From positions 36,674,354 to 36,738,353 of the forward strand of contig OW121849.1 in assembly GCA_933228895.1 (NCBI GenBank): a DNA stretch of 64,000 nucleotides, given 5' to 3'. The position numbers and the translations under genes are program-made. Under the pieces are notes generated by a model. That model was not told where the DNA came from, made no database searches, and worked only from the letters and a program-made list of their open reading frames with translations. This document shows positions 21,271 to 32,405 of the stretch, one piece after another; within the stretch, counting starts at the first letter, position 1, and each line of letters starts with the position of its first letter. This stretch comes from Platycnemis pennipes. Lineage: Eukaryota; Arthropoda; Insecta; Odonata; Platycnemididae.

Positions 21271-22700
21271 TCATGCGTGTGTGGTGAAAAAGAGATTCCT
21301 TCATCTCCTTTTATTGACAAGGCTTATGAAGTCAATCGCCGCATTGTGTTTGTGAGCGTTTATTGGGAATCAGAATGCAGGGTATCAATTTATTTTGTGG
21401 GCTGATGGACATGTGTTCCAGTTTATCGCGATCTACATATTACGCCTGCTTGAAGAATACTGCTACTGCTTCAGAAGGTATTTATAAACTGTCAACGAAA
21501 AAAGCTATTGTTGAGGGAAAGAAACTGACTGAGAAGAAGACTGGAAATTCGACGAATTTATCGGTGTCTGGTGAAGGAACCTGGAAGAAGAGAGGGTTTT
21601 CATCATTACTCGGCATCACCACCTTGATTGGCAAAGAATGTGGTAAAGTTTTAGATAGTGTGGTAAAATGCAGTTTCTGTCGAGCATGTATCAAATGGAA
21701 ATCGAAACGGGGTACCCCAGATGCCAGGTACGATGCTTGGCATGAGGACCATCAAGAAAATTGTACAATCAACCATTCAGGAAGTGCTGGAAGATGGAGG
21801 TCGATTCGGTGAGAGAAATGTTTTCAAGATCAATGGAACTGCATGGCGTTATATATGGTACATATATAGGTGACGGCGACAGTAAGACCTTCAAGACTAT
21901 CTTGGATTTGGATCCGTACGGAGAGGACGCTACAGTGACGAAGAAGGAATGCGCTGGTCATGTCGAAAAGCGGATGGGTACCAGACTTAGGGCACTAAAG
22001 AAGAAAACAAAGGGGCTTGGCAGAAAAGGAGTTGGCAAACTGACAGATAAACTTATATTGGATTTAACAAAATACTATGGTTTGGCCATCAGAAGGAACG
22101 CACAAGACAAGGAAGCAATGCGGAAAGCAGTGTGGGCTACCATCTACCACAAGATCTCAACAGACAACGAACCTCAGCACAATGATTGTTGTGACAGCTG
22201 GTGCGACTGGAAAAAGGCAGAGGCGAATGGGGCACTGGAGACCTACAAGCACAAGCCATCACTAGACGAAAAAGAGTAGGAGGCAATCAGGACTGTATAC
22301 GAAGATTTATCTAATGATAATTTACTGGGAAGATGTGTTGGTGCAAACACTCAAAACAATAACGAGTCGTTAAATTCATTGATTTGGACCTTTTCGCCAA
22401 AATACATTTATTCTGGGAAAGATGTTGTTGAAATTGCCACTAATTTTGCCAGTCATTTTTAATGATGGCTTCATGGGAGTCCTCCACGTAATGAATGTCA
22501 TGGGCATTCATATTGGCAACACGGCACACGAGTTCTGCACTGTACGCAACAGAGACCGCCTTCTCCGCTCAGAGCACTGCGCGTCGACCGCGAGCAAGGA
22601 AGCCAGATCTGCGGTTCGGGAGGAAGAAGTACTTGAAGCAGCCTTTTCGAGATTGAGGAAGGTGTTCTCTATGGTGCAGGCATCGCAGATTGATGGTAGG
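21271..22700 (+). pseudogene. Mutator-like transposase, frameshifted
   Basis: Colinear pieces in three frames. SSPFIDKAYEVNRRIVF (about 21300) and SGEGTWKKRGFSSL (about 21568) come first. YIGDGDSKTF (about 21865), ECAGHVEKRMGTRLR, GKLTDKLI and AIRRN follow to about 22470, and GVLHVMNVMGIHIGN ends near 22700. This matches the Mutator-like transposase domain common in arthropod genomes. The first catalytic motif, usually SGDGTW, reads SGEGTW. Frame changes lie near 21360, 21780 and 22450. The element sits exactly after the RT N-terminus of Gypsy A. I could not find its terminal repeats. Confidence 0.75.
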
Positions 22701-23099
22701 TTCAAAAAAAAGGAAGAAAAAGTTCAAAACAGTGATTTCCCAAAAATCACTTTTTTTTGCTGGTGTCATGGATTGCTGAAAAACTTTCAAACCGATTTAA
22801 ATGCTGCTTTGGAATATTGTAGAGAATTGTTTTGGCTATCGTGGCAACCAAAAAAATTAAACATTTACAAAAATTTCGATTTTTTATTCATATCCAAAGG
22901 CCCAAAAAAATAGTGATTTTTTAACAATTTTTTCAATCGGCCACCATTTTGTTAAAACCTGACATATTTTAATATATTGTTGGTTGCAACGATAGCCACA
23001 CTTATAAACAATATTAATGTGCTTTCCCAACTGTTTCAGATAAGCAGTTCTCTGGGAAACCCTGACACCATCAGACGGTGCACGGCGTGCACAACCCTC
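22701..23099 (+). other. AT-rich non-coding spacer
   Basis: T- and A-run-rich DNA between the Mutator-like transposase and the Gypsy B tail. GTGATTTCC..AAAAATCAC near 22730-22750 is a small inverted repeat. No gene is seen. Confidence 0.4.
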
Positions 23100-23502
23100 T
23101 TCGCCACCAGGAAGGTCGGAGGCTAGAGAGTTGAAATCATTACATACGGGTGACAGTGTTCTGTTACGAAATGGTAGAGTTTGGGAACCTGCATTAATTA
23201 CAGGTACAGCTGAAACACCAAGGTCATACTGGGTAAAGAATTCCAATAATAGAATAGTAAGAAGGGATAGAAGAATGTTGAGAGGGAATTCAAATGAATA
23301 CTCTCCGGCTGGAAAGGAACTGGGAGATTTACATAGTGGTAATGAGGAGAAGTCACTCAATAGTTGCCCTAGTCCAAGACCTCAGAGTATTGTCAATAAG
23401 CAGGCTCCTAAGAGTCAAAGTAGAGAGGTTGACAACGGTCCTCCCGTAGTTTTAACCCACTCTGGTAGAAGGTTTAACAGACCAGCCAGGTTTTGTACAT
23501 AA
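23100..23502 (+). pseudogene. Gypsy element B: end of pol
   Basis: Reads LHTGDSVLLRNGRVWEPALI, then SYWVKNSNNRIVRRDRRML and a hydrophilic tail ending at a stop at 23502. This is the usual C-terminal end of a Gypsy integrase (GDxVxxR...W.PA.I...YxVK...RI.RRxRRxL). The upstream pol of this copy is absent. Confidence 0.7.
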
Positions 23503-23667
23503 GTTTTCCTTTTATGTATTGTAAATTTTGTTTTGTGAAAGTAATGAATATGTGTTGTTCATGCCATCACAATAATTATTTGAAAGGTTGTTCATTTCAC
23601 ATAAGACTCTGATTATTTGTATGACATGACTTGTCTTCATTTCATTTAATGTTTGTGAAAGGGTAGA

Positions 23668-23893
23668 TGTTATGTAGTTGTGTGTTTGACCTGTGGTGTG
23701 GTTGTGTGATTGAACTGTGTGGTGACCAGATGGAATGCCGGGAAGAACAGCGGACCGAGAGGGAGAAGATGCCAAGATGGCTGACATGTGACAAACCTAG
23801 GTAATTGCTGTCTGTATCATTTTCATCTGTGAATACAAAACCTGTTCCTGATAAGCTATGCCTTATTACTTGAACTCCGTAATGGTCATAACA
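23668..23893 (+). mobile_element. Gypsy element B 3' LTR
   Basis: The purine-rich GAAAGGGTAGA precedes TGTTATGTAG at 23668, and the block ends GGTCATAACA at 23893. TGTTATG...CATAACA termini are perfect inverted repeats. Length is 226 bp. It is followed immediately by the RNase H region of Gypsy A. Confidence 0.75.
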
Positions 23894-25466
23894 GTACTTG
23901 GATTTTATGATAAAGATGCTGAAACTCTATTTTTTTTATGCTTCACCAGTAGGGTTAGGAGCTGTTCTAGTTCAGAAACAAGGAAAGGAACCTAGAATTG
24001 TGCAATATGCAGCAAAGGCTTTCACTGATGTGGAAAAGCGGTACAGTCAAACAGAGAAAGAGGCATTAGCTATTGTATGGGCCTGTGAGAAGTTTGATTT
24101 TTTTCTGTATAATAAAGAATTTGTTTTGGTAACAGATCATAAGCCCTAGGAGGTTATTTTTGGACCTAGATCTAAACCTAATGCTAGACTGGAAAGATGG
24201 GTTTTGAGATTGCAAGCCTTTCGCTACAAAATAGTTTACCGCCCTGGTAAGTCAAATATAGAAGATCCATTATCGACACTTTTAGATCTTTCTGTAAAAG
24301 AGGGAGTTGATACATTTGATTGTGGAGAGTGGAGAGTTAGGCGCTTGATAGCTGAAGGGGTGCCTAAGTCTATGACTTTATCTGAAATCACTAGAGCTGT
24401 GTTAGAGGATGAGGAGCTGCAAGGTGTTAAGATAAGTATTGAGACCAAACAATGGACCAAAGAACAGAGACTATACCAACTTATTGCACCTGAGCTAGCC
24501 ATAGTTGATGATTTCATTTTAAGAGGGGTTAGAATTATATTGCCAAAAAGTCTTCATGAACAAGCTTTGCAATTGGCCCATGAAGGACATATTGGTATGT
24601 CAGGTATGAAAGTGAGATTGAGGACTAAGGTATGGTGGAGGAATATGGAGAAGGATGTTGAATTGTTTGTGAGGAAGTGTGAAAGCTGTCAGTTTGTTGC
24701 CCAACCACCTAGACCAGAACCCATATCTCCCACGGTGTTTTAGTGTTGGTCACACTGTGACCAATACCCATATGTTGCACAGTTGGCAACACTGTATATA
24801 TGTGACATGTTATGTGTGTGTTTTATGTGAGTCTGAAATGTAGACAATAAAAGTAACTTAAAGGACGACTTTAATGTTATTTAATAAGAACATGTGAACC
24901 TAAAACACATGGTGTTGCCTGATAGGGCATGGAAAGGTATTGCACATTTTTTGGGACCCTTACCCTCAGGTCATTTTTTATTCGTGATTGCAGATTATTA
25001 TAGTAGGTATGTTGAAGTGCACCTTACTAAACACTGTACAGCAGAAGTTGTTATAAATATTCTTGATTCTGTGTTTTGTCATTCTGGTATGCCATCTCTT
25101 TTGGTGTCAGATAATGGAAGTTGTTTTATTGCAGAAAGCTTCCAAGCCTATTTGAATGGGTTAAATGTAGAACATTGGTTTATTACTGCGATTTGGCCTA
25201 GGCAAATGGAGAGGTAGAGCAAGAATTATTAGATTATTGAGCAGAATGTCTCCCATTTCAAACCTTTTGTGAAAAATGAATCTATTGTACCATGTGATAA
25301 TCCTGTACCAGGTTATGTTATTGACAATGATCTAGTAACCATTCCGGATAGTCAGGATGTTAGTTTTAATGTTGGCCCAAGCCCATCCACTCCTAAAGGT
25401 CGTCCTTTACAGATTTCAAAGCAGCCCAAATGGTTCAAGGACTATGTTACTGAAAGAAATTATTGA
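23894..25466 (+). pseudogene. Gypsy element A: RNase H and integrase
   Basis: RNase H starts with GFYDKDAETLFF. The expected catalytic DASP is read as YASP (about 23940), and VTDHKP follows near 24130. The integrase zinc-binding part spans about 24560-24720 (HEGHIGMSG and CESCQFVA). The catalytic core spans about 24908-25217: ADYYSRY and SDNGSCF hold the first two Asp, but the third region reads WPRQMER where a conserved Glu is expected. A C-terminal segment (PSPSTPKGRPLQISKQPKWFKDYV) ends with a stop at 25466. The solo LTR 24736-24907 interrupts the text; without it the frame continues directly. The catalytic losses make it non-functional. Confidence 0.8.
24736..24907 (+). mobile_element. 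Solo LTR inside Gypsy A integrase
   Basis: 172 bp with TGTTTTAG...CTAAAACA termini (inverted repeats) and an AATAAA near 24845. The flanks CACGG (24731-24735) and CATGG (24908-24912) are a 5-bp duplication with one mismatch. Removing the block and one flank keeps the integrase frame open. These are hallmarks of an LTR left after recombination. Confidence 0.75.
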
Positions 25467-26587
25467 TGTATTTTGTTTGTGTAAAAGTATATTTTATTTT
25501 GATTGTTTTCAACAAGGATATTGTGAAAAAAAGGGAAAAGTAATTTTGTATCTTGAGTTGGTATTACTGATGTAAAGAGAAAAGCAGTTGAAAAGAGTAA
25601 ATAAAAGGATAGAGAGAATTGGAAAGCATGGCGTTGTATATTATGTATTACGTTAACGCATCTATAACCAGCAATGTACCAGAGACTCGGCAAAAGCATC
25701 TTGAATGAGATAGAACACTACCACATAAATTTATTTTTAAATAGAATTCCATTCCCAACATTAAATAATATGAGATGTTCTATACAGTGATATTGATGCA
25801 GAAAAGGAATAATAAGTAAAATTAGGATAACTATTCTTATAAGATTACCATAGTAGAATAGGTAGCAGAATATAATGATTCAACCTTTCTACCTAATCTA
25901 ACAAATACTGCCTTAGTATTCATACTGAAGGTACATTCATATTTCAAGTGATGGTACAACTGAACTTGTATAGAGGTGAGCCTTTTCCATTGTCCATCCT
26001 CTCTCAGGGGATCCATTTCTTTGGAAACAGAAACTCTTGGCACTTCAAGTACAACTCTTACTCCTGATGATATGGTTCATCCACTGAGAATATTACACTG
26101 AAAAGAAAAATTTGCATAATGCATGAGAAAAATATTAGTCAGATTTCATTTCTGTATCACTAGCAGCACAATAACTCAACCTGCAGTTGGATATTCAATG
26201 TTTAAACGCAAACAGGTCCAACATGTCTTTCAGTTTGAATATAAATAAATTATGGGGAAAATAAATAAAATTAAATCAAAATACAATTTTAGAACAGAAT
26301 GATGATACTCCTTCATATGACCATCCACTGCCAATGTCATCTCTGGAGGGACAGGTAGGAGGATAGTAAATGGGTCATAAACAAGAGGTGTGCAATGATT
26401 CTAACGGCTTTTAAACAGACTTTGAATGTGTGCAAGGCATACCAAAAAATAGAGTTTTGTTAGTGAAATTTGAGTGTTAGGGTGCCTTGACCACATAGTT
26501 CATAGTAGGTTCACTATAATAGCTTATTTTGTGTAGTATAAAAGTCACTATGATTGAGATATGATGGAAAACGTATAATTGCCAACA
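25467..26587 (+). other. Non-coding, Gypsy A 3' remains then AT-rich DNA
   Basis: GAAAAAAAGGGAAAAG near 25525 could be the polypurine tract of Gypsy A. No matching LTR pair was found, and nothing else is recognised to 26587. Confidence 0.35.
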
Positions 26588-27095
26588 GAATGGGATCGTT
26601 TACCATAATTGTTAATGCCGAATCTGAGAAAGCTTGTACAATAAAAAGACCTGTATTTTTGTTCTTAAATCTATCAATTAGTTCCAGAGTTATTAGTGGA
26701 AAAAAACTGATACATAATCTTAACCCTTTCAGAAAAGTGGGCCTGCAAAGGACTTATACATCATCCACTTCATCCTATTACAACTGAGACTGTGAAGCTA
26801 CTTAGCCCAATCACAAGAGGAATCACAGCTAACTCCACCAATGGAAGTGGTTGTGACAGAATCCATGTGTGCAGACCTTACGCCCCTCACCTCCACTCCC
26901 CTCAAAACAGTCAAGGAAGGGAGGTGGATGACGCAGATATCCTCAATGCAGGTCATTCGTTGGACGTTACCTTATTCTTATTTTAATTTTTCATTTGCGA
27001 GTGAATGCATCTGGCTATAAGATTTTTCACTAAAATTAATTTTTCGTTTCCACCTAATGATTTCCTTTACAAAATGGAGACAATTTTCTGACAAG
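26588..27095 (+). repeat. R1 interspersed repeat, copy 1
   Basis: Shares order and wording with 31886-32405 and with the reverse complement of 46505-47455. Landmarks are TCGTTTACCA at the start, AATAAAAAGACC, a TTAACCCTTTC(A/G)GAAAAGTGGGC region, CACAGCT, then TTTTTCGTTTCCA near the end. No coding potential. Superfamily unknown. Confidence 0.75.
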
Positions 27096-27263
27096 CCCAA
27101 AGGCATAGCAGGAACAGATTGGTACCTATTAATCATAAATTAACGTATGCCTTCATGACTTACTGAATTATAGGTAAACAACTTAAGAAAAACATAAATA
27201 GGTGATACTAGCATGAATCTTAGGGAAGTGCCGTTGCTGTTTGAGGAAGGCCATGCCTATTTT

Positions 27264-27490
27264 AGGGCAAGGGTCTAGTCACGTTGACACACCGGTTCCC
27301 ATGAAATCACTGAAATTAAGAAATGTTGGGCCCGGACAGAGGTAGGATGGGTAACCCTCCTCCATACCTCTAACGCAGTGCCCTAGTCTGCTGTCTACCA
27401 GTGGCAGGCAGGTTGTGTGGGTTGGCACATATGCTTCTAAAGGGGTCTAAGTGAAAGAGGGGCTCCAGAAACCCCCCCACCCCCAATTTA
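27264..27490 (+). mobile_element. 5S rRNA-derived SINE, copy 1
   Basis: AGGGCAAGGGTCTAGTCAC is followed by a 5S-like head (CCGGTTCCCATGAAATCACT, AAATTAAGAAATGTTGG, GGATGGGTAACC), then a body ending in a C-rich run and CCCAATTT. It aligns along its length with 46607-46845. The body is unlike 5S rRNA, so this is a SINE3-type retroposon. Confidence 0.8.
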
Positions 27491-29047
27491 TTATCTCATT
27501 ATATTTATACTTATTTCAGTATTCACCATATTAGGGGAAAGTTATTCAGTGCAGATTTTCCGTATTAAAGTCTAGGATGCTCAAATAATTAAGGTTGTAC
27601 AGCACCGTATAGAAACATCTGGCATGCCCATAAAGACACAGAACATCAATGCTCGAGGCGACGTTAGAATCCGCAGCCCTTCCTCCGCGTCATCGAACTG
27701 ACTACCGTGGCCGGATTGATATGGGATAGCCAATCAATTCACATTAAAAGTGATACAATAATACGGTTGTAATTAGACAAATGGATTCCAGGCTCTTTTC
27801 AGTCACTCGCAAGTTCCCAAAGAGTAGAAGATGCCGCTGCAATACCGATACCGCGTGGGTTGGCAGTGGTTGAAGGACAGGGACATGAATATGCATACCT
27901 ACCGGGAATTTCTTACCGGGCCGTAATAATGAGTAACATATTTTATATGGGTATTAAAATTTTACAATACGTATGAATTAACTTGAATTTCCACTCCACA
28001 AAACATCGTAATTTTGAATAGCGTACTTATTTTCAAACTTAAATTTGGCACTCGTGAGCAACGGACAGCAGAGGGCTTTCGAATTGCGAAAATCATTTGA
28101 GACCACAATTTAAAATCAAATACGAGACTCACAACAGGAAAATTTTTCGTATCTCACTTCGGGTTTCATAAAACTACGCTATTTGGTAAGACGAAATGGT
28201 CCACTCGACAAGAAAGCGGAAAGTACTATTGAATACTGGTTACCAGAGGCGAGACCTAGGCAGTGTAATTTCCTTACCATATTCTCAGCGACAAATCCAT
28301 CTCACGGCCACCAGTGAGCGCCAATTTGAAGTACCACAGTCCATTAATATTAGGAGGAAATACGCATCGCACACCACACTGGAGTTTTTCTACGTTAAGT
28401 GGTTAAATAGTGGCGGTGAATACGCATGATGGATGTACGACTTTCACTGGGAATTTATGGCGCTACACTTTTAGCAAACCTTTTCTAACAAAGGCAGCAG
28501 TAACACTTAGATATGATTAAAAATTAGATTACCTCCATATATGCCACTTTTCCATGCTATCCACCCCACAAATGCGCCACTGTAGAATTATAATTCATAT
28601 TCCCTCGGTTCCCTACGTAAACATAAGAAGCGGAAAACGACCACGAGGTAGCGTGACGATCGGTGCACCGAGAACATCGAAAATATTCTTGGGATACTTG
28701 GTGATCTCCATAGGTATTTTCAGGTATTATGGGGATTGCTATAACTAAGGAGCCCTGTAAGAGGGCTCTTTAGCTATAACCACGAACATGCATATCCATG
28801 TTCACCATTATAACAGATGGTAATCTCAAGGGCGGCTGCGGGAACGGCGGGAACGATGAAACCTCAGCGCCTGGACGTCACCTATGGGCAGAAGTTATAT
28901 TAATACAAAATAAACATCTGCGTTACGATTATCGCTAGACCAAGTTACATGTGGTATGAATCGTGCGTGCGAGTGGTTGTCAGGGAAGGCATGTGATAGT
29001 GGTAAAGGGAATTTGTGTATATTTGTCATCTTCAGTATCGATCTGCA
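27491..29047 (+). other. Non-coding upstream region of TTC27
   Basis: No coding feature is recognised. It presumably includes the TTC27 promoter. A CpG-containing patch lies at about 28620-28880. A strong hairpin lies at 28740-28778. Confidence 0.4.
28740..28778. repeat. 17-bp inverted repeat (hairpin)
   Basis: TATAACTAAGGAGCCCT and AGGGCTCTTTAGCTATA pair with only two wobble-type mismatches around a 5-base loop. It sits about 270 bp upstream of the candidate TTC27 start. Confidence 0.6.
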
Positions 29048-29117
29048 ATGGAGTTGCAAGATGAGTTTATGAACATAGAAGAATATACCTTGCGCCTTGA
29101 TCCTAGATTTGAAGGTT
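29048..29117 (+). CDS. TTC27: TTC27 exon 1 (tentative)
   Basis: ATG at 29048 opens 22-23 codons (MELQDEFMNIEEY...) before possible donors at 29115 (GTTGTA) or 29118 (GTATCA). Both leave one base of a codon, compatible with exon 2, which starts with two. Vertebrate TTC27 has about 40 residues before the matching EGN motif, so either the N-terminus is shorter here or another exon is used. Confidence 0.4.
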
Positions 29118-29244
29118 GTATCAATGCTGATGCTAAATATTTATTCCAGAACAAGCAATAGTATGATGTAATTTTGATCTGCCGAATATTATGTTTTGCT
29201 TGAAGTTTAAGCATCATGGTAATCATATCTTTTCTCCTTCTCAG

Positions 29245-29422
29245 TTGAAGGCAATGTATTGGCGCTGTGGCAAGATTTATGCTATGGGCGGTATTTCAAC
29301 ATTTTTGAATCTGAAGCTATGAAACTGTTATTTTCACCCCCGGTCAAACATAAATGCCCGACCTTGGAGGTATATTTTAGCAATCTAATTGAGAATCATT
29401 TATCTCACGGATCAATTGAAAG
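29245..29422 (+). CDS. TTC27: TTC27 exon 2
   Basis: TTC27 is a conserved tetratricopeptide-repeat protein, the homologue of yeast Emw1. Studies of the human protein link it to assembly of spliceosomal U5 components. The exon has acceptor TTCTCAG and donor GTATGT, and reads EGNVLALWQDLCYGRYFNIF followed by a YFSNLIENHLS segment. This corresponds to the N-terminal helical region around EGNYEAIF in human TTC27. Phases are 2 bases in and 2 bases out. Exons 2-8 have mutually compatible phases and together cover roughly the first half of the protein. The TPR half lies beyond the right edge. The following intron is 6.45 kb. Confidence 0.85.
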
Positions 29423-29517
29423 GTATGTATCTCACAGTCGGAATTTTGTCCTTATATTTCCAGTTGTTGATGTAGTGACATTTTCGCATTGAATATATTT
29501 AAGTAAGAATTGATAGC

Positions 29518-30026
29518 TTTCCACTGGGTAGGGTTGGTCTTGAAGGAGTGTACCCACTCCACTCTGCATTGCTCTCCTCTATCGGCTGTAACTTCGCGCT
29601 AGTTCTGTCTTCGAGTCGACTAATTTCCTCCTCCCTTTGCAGTACCCATAATACCTTTTCTCTCTCCTACCTTTCCATGATCAACTCCTCTTCATTCTTC
29701 TTTCCGCCATCAAAATTTCTCCCCTCTCCATTCCCTCGATTGAAACAAGTACAACTTTGTGACATCCACAGTTTATTCAAATTTCACCACCAGTTTTGGC
29801 TGTCAAGCCATCATCAAATCTACAATACTAGGTATCTATCTATGTGTGGTTTTCAAGTTTGCACCCACACTTATAGGCTCTTTATATGGCAGAAAAGGCA
29901 CAAGGGTGAGGAGGAAGGGTGGAGAGAAACCCAGCGTCGGTATTATAGCCTGCTCTTAAATTTAAATTTCCACTGGGTAGGGTTGGTCTTGAAGGAATGT
30001 ACCCACTCCACTCTGCATTTATCTCC
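29518..30026 (+). repeat. 59-bp direct repeats bracketing 390 bp
   Basis: A segment starting TTTCCACTGGGTAGGG and containing GTACCCACTCCACTCTGCA occurs at 29518-29577 and again at 29967-30026, nearly identical, offset 449 bp. The spacer is non-coding and contains TTTTGGCTGTCAAGCCATCA near 29800, which recurs inverted near 34675. Origin unknown. Confidence 0.6.
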
Positions 30027-30204
30027 TTGGAGAGCTTAATATTGAAACAGAACTGTGAATGCCCCTTCTCACGAAATGAGAAGGGAACTCTGCTCTTCAC
30101 AAAGCACTCAAGTAGGGGCCAAAACCAATGAAAAATATTTTACACTGCCAGGTCCTCTGGGTGAAAGGCCAGTACTCTAAACCACAACATCAGCCTGACC
30201 TCCT

Positions 30205-30370
30205 ATGTAACTCTTAGAATTTATACATATTTATGTAGCACCTCGGAGATAATGGAAAATTCCTTCTGGAGGGGAAGTAAAGGGAGGAGAGTGGTCACGA
30301 GGGTAGTGAGGGGGCCAGGGTAATGAATAACAAGGGGGATGGGTTAGTAAACGTGATTTCATTGAATGCT
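30205..30370 (-). mobile_element. SINE body fragment, inverted relative to 30655-31065
   Basis: The reverse complement matches the body of the downstream SINE, from TCAATGAAATCA through CCCATCCCCCTTGTTAT to TAAATTCT. A tRNA-like stretch lies next to it at about 30130-30200, but not where the head of this copy would be expected. Confidence 0.55.
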
Positions 30371-30654
30371 CTTATGTATGTTTTGATTAAAAAGTACCTT
30401 ATTAAACAATTCTAAAGATTCAATTGACCACCATTTAAAGTGTGGTACATATAAACTATAATGTAGTGACTGTGGAGGTGTTTATATTGGCCAAACTAGA
30501 TGCAATTTTAACCCTTTTATTGCTGAACGAAATTTCGCTGATTTTTCTAAAAATGTGGAGCCATTTTAACAGCTGATACATCAGCTCATACGCATTAAAA
30601 GGGTTAGGACTTGATCTAAGAAGCATAATTTAAAAAATGCCTTTGGACTAGAAT

Positions 30655-31065
30655 CTTGGTTGGCTTAGTGGTGCATTGGCCAGACAAGCCAGAGGTCCGT
30701 GGTTAGATTCCCGGTGCTTCCTCTGGCAATTTTCTGTAAGATGTGCTGGAAGAACAAAGATTGCTTTCACCTGACACTTATTGGAGACCGGCCACCAAAG
30801 TTACTTCGAACCAGAAGTACGTTTCATGGGTAAGGAATGGAGGATGGATGCCTTGGATCTGGAGGTCAACCTTTGAGAAAAGCGCAACCACCTCAATGAA
30901 ATCATATTCCCTAGCCCATCCCCCTTGTTATGCATTACCCTTCCCCCACTATGCCCATGACCCCCCACTCCCCTCCCTCTACTCCTCCCCCCTAATTTGC
31001 CGTAATCCCCTTGACTCCATATAAACATGTCCTAAAGGTAAATTCTGAGTATTAAGGCTCCCGGA
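30655..31065 (+). mobile_element. tRNA-derived SINE
   Basis: The head carries a box A-like TGGCTTAGTGGTGCATTGG (30661-30679) and a box B-like GGTTAGATTCC about 30 bp later. A pyrimidine-rich body follows, shared with the inverted fragment at 30205-30370. Too far from tRNA folding and too long to be a tRNA gene. Confidence 0.6.
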
Positions 31066-31885
31066 TACCTCGGGGCTCCATGCAGGCAAGCGCTCGACGT
31101 GAAGGCTGGCAGTGGGAGAGGCGAGCCTAGCAGAGTGATAGACGATGGAGGGGGGAGATCCGGAGAGGGGAAGCCCGGGGTCGGGGAAGGGAAGGGGAAA
31201 CCGAGGGTATGGGAATTCAACGGTGGTGGGGGCCATAGAGTTTTCGGAGGGCTAGACTACAATTCGAAATCCGCAACGTGCGTATTCTATTGTCCTACCT
31301 AATCGTCGCTATGACAGGTATAACGGTTGTAGTCCACTGACTGCTCATGCTGGTGGCAGGATCCCAATTCATCTAATGAACTGAAGCCTTGTTTGCGAAG
31401 GAGGTTTCCGCTGGACGTAGAGAATAGTTGACTCAACTGCTTTATGAATTTTCCACCAAGTCGTTTCATGTCAGGGCTTTGCCTGCCACCCTGCAGGCGT
31501 CTTCAGGTCAAGAAGAAGCTAGCAGGATACATATCAGCATGGATCTACGCAGCGAAAAATGTTTAAATCAGTTGAGCCAACCTCATGTGATTTAGGCGCT
31601 CATGAAGATTCATATTTAATTGATGTCCTAACAACGGCACACATTACCATTTACTGGCATTGTTCTGCTTCGTCTTGAAGTTTTTCAAATCTAGCATTCT
31701 GCTAGCAGATTCAAACAAAAAATACTCTGTCTACTCGGTAAAAATATGAAAGAATTGAAATGATAACTATCTATAGCACTTTCATACCGTATAGGGCGAT
31801 TCTGTTTAGAGAAAACAATGGTATCATTCAAATTTAAGAAGCAATAACTCATATAGTTATGAATATTCATACTACTGTAAGATAA
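31066..31885 (+). other. TTC27 intron 2: purine-rich patch and unique DNA
   Basis: 31090-31230 is G/A-rich on the + strand with no recognisable gene. The remainder to 31885 is ordinary AT-rich intron DNA. Confidence 0.4.
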
Positions 31886-32405
31886 TGGGGTCATTTACCA
31901 AATTTTTTTATTTCCGAATCTGATAGAGTTTGTAAAATAAAAAGACCCGTTTTTTTATCCGTCAATTATTTCCCGAGTTATAAGCGGGGACAATTGATGT
32001 TTTTAACCCTTTCGGAAAAGTGGGCATGGTGCAACCTCTGACATATATCGACTTCGTCCAATCACAACTGAGCCCGCGAAGCTACTTTGCCTTATCGCAA
32101 TGGGGGGACACAGCTGACTCGGCCAATCGGAGCTATTGCGACAGCATCTGTGCTAGCAGACCTTCCGAGAATCCACGTCCACTCCCTTCCCCTCCCCTAA
32201 AAGCATTCAAGGACGGGAGGAAAATGACGTCAATGTTATCGCAGCAGCATTTTCGGTGGGCATCACCTTTTGCTTATTTTAATTTTTGGATTATGAGTGA
32301 ACGGTTGTGGTTAGAAGATTAATTTTTTCACTAAAATTCTTTTTTCGTTTCCATCTAACAATTTCGTGTACAAAATTGCAATTTCGGTTCCGAGTAAACG
32401 GCCCC
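31886..32405 (+). repeat. R1 interspersed repeat, copy 2
   Basis: Starts GGGGTCATTTACCAA, runs through AATAAAAAGACCCG, TTAACCCTTTCGGAAAAGTG and TTTCGTTTCCATCTAAC, and ends near GGTTCCGAG. It is more GC-rich and less decayed than copy 1. Confidence 0.75.

Noticed and set aside
22701..23667. Search for an envelope gene next to the Gypsy tails
   Set aside because: No signal peptide, membrane segment or envelope-like frame follows any pol fragment. The elements appear to be plain retrotransposons.
28740..28778. Hairpin considered as a transcription terminator
   Set aside because: There is no T-run after the stem, the context is eukaryotic, and no gene ends nearby.
29548..30039. 163-codon open frame downstream of TTC27 exon 2
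   Set aside because: Low-complexity, overlaps one of the 59-bp direct repeats and has no family resemblance. The TTC27 donor at 29423 is well supported.
30655..30730. Possible tRNA gene
   Set aside because: Boxes A and B are recognisable, but the arms do not form a convincing cloverleaf and the unit continues into a repeated SINE body.
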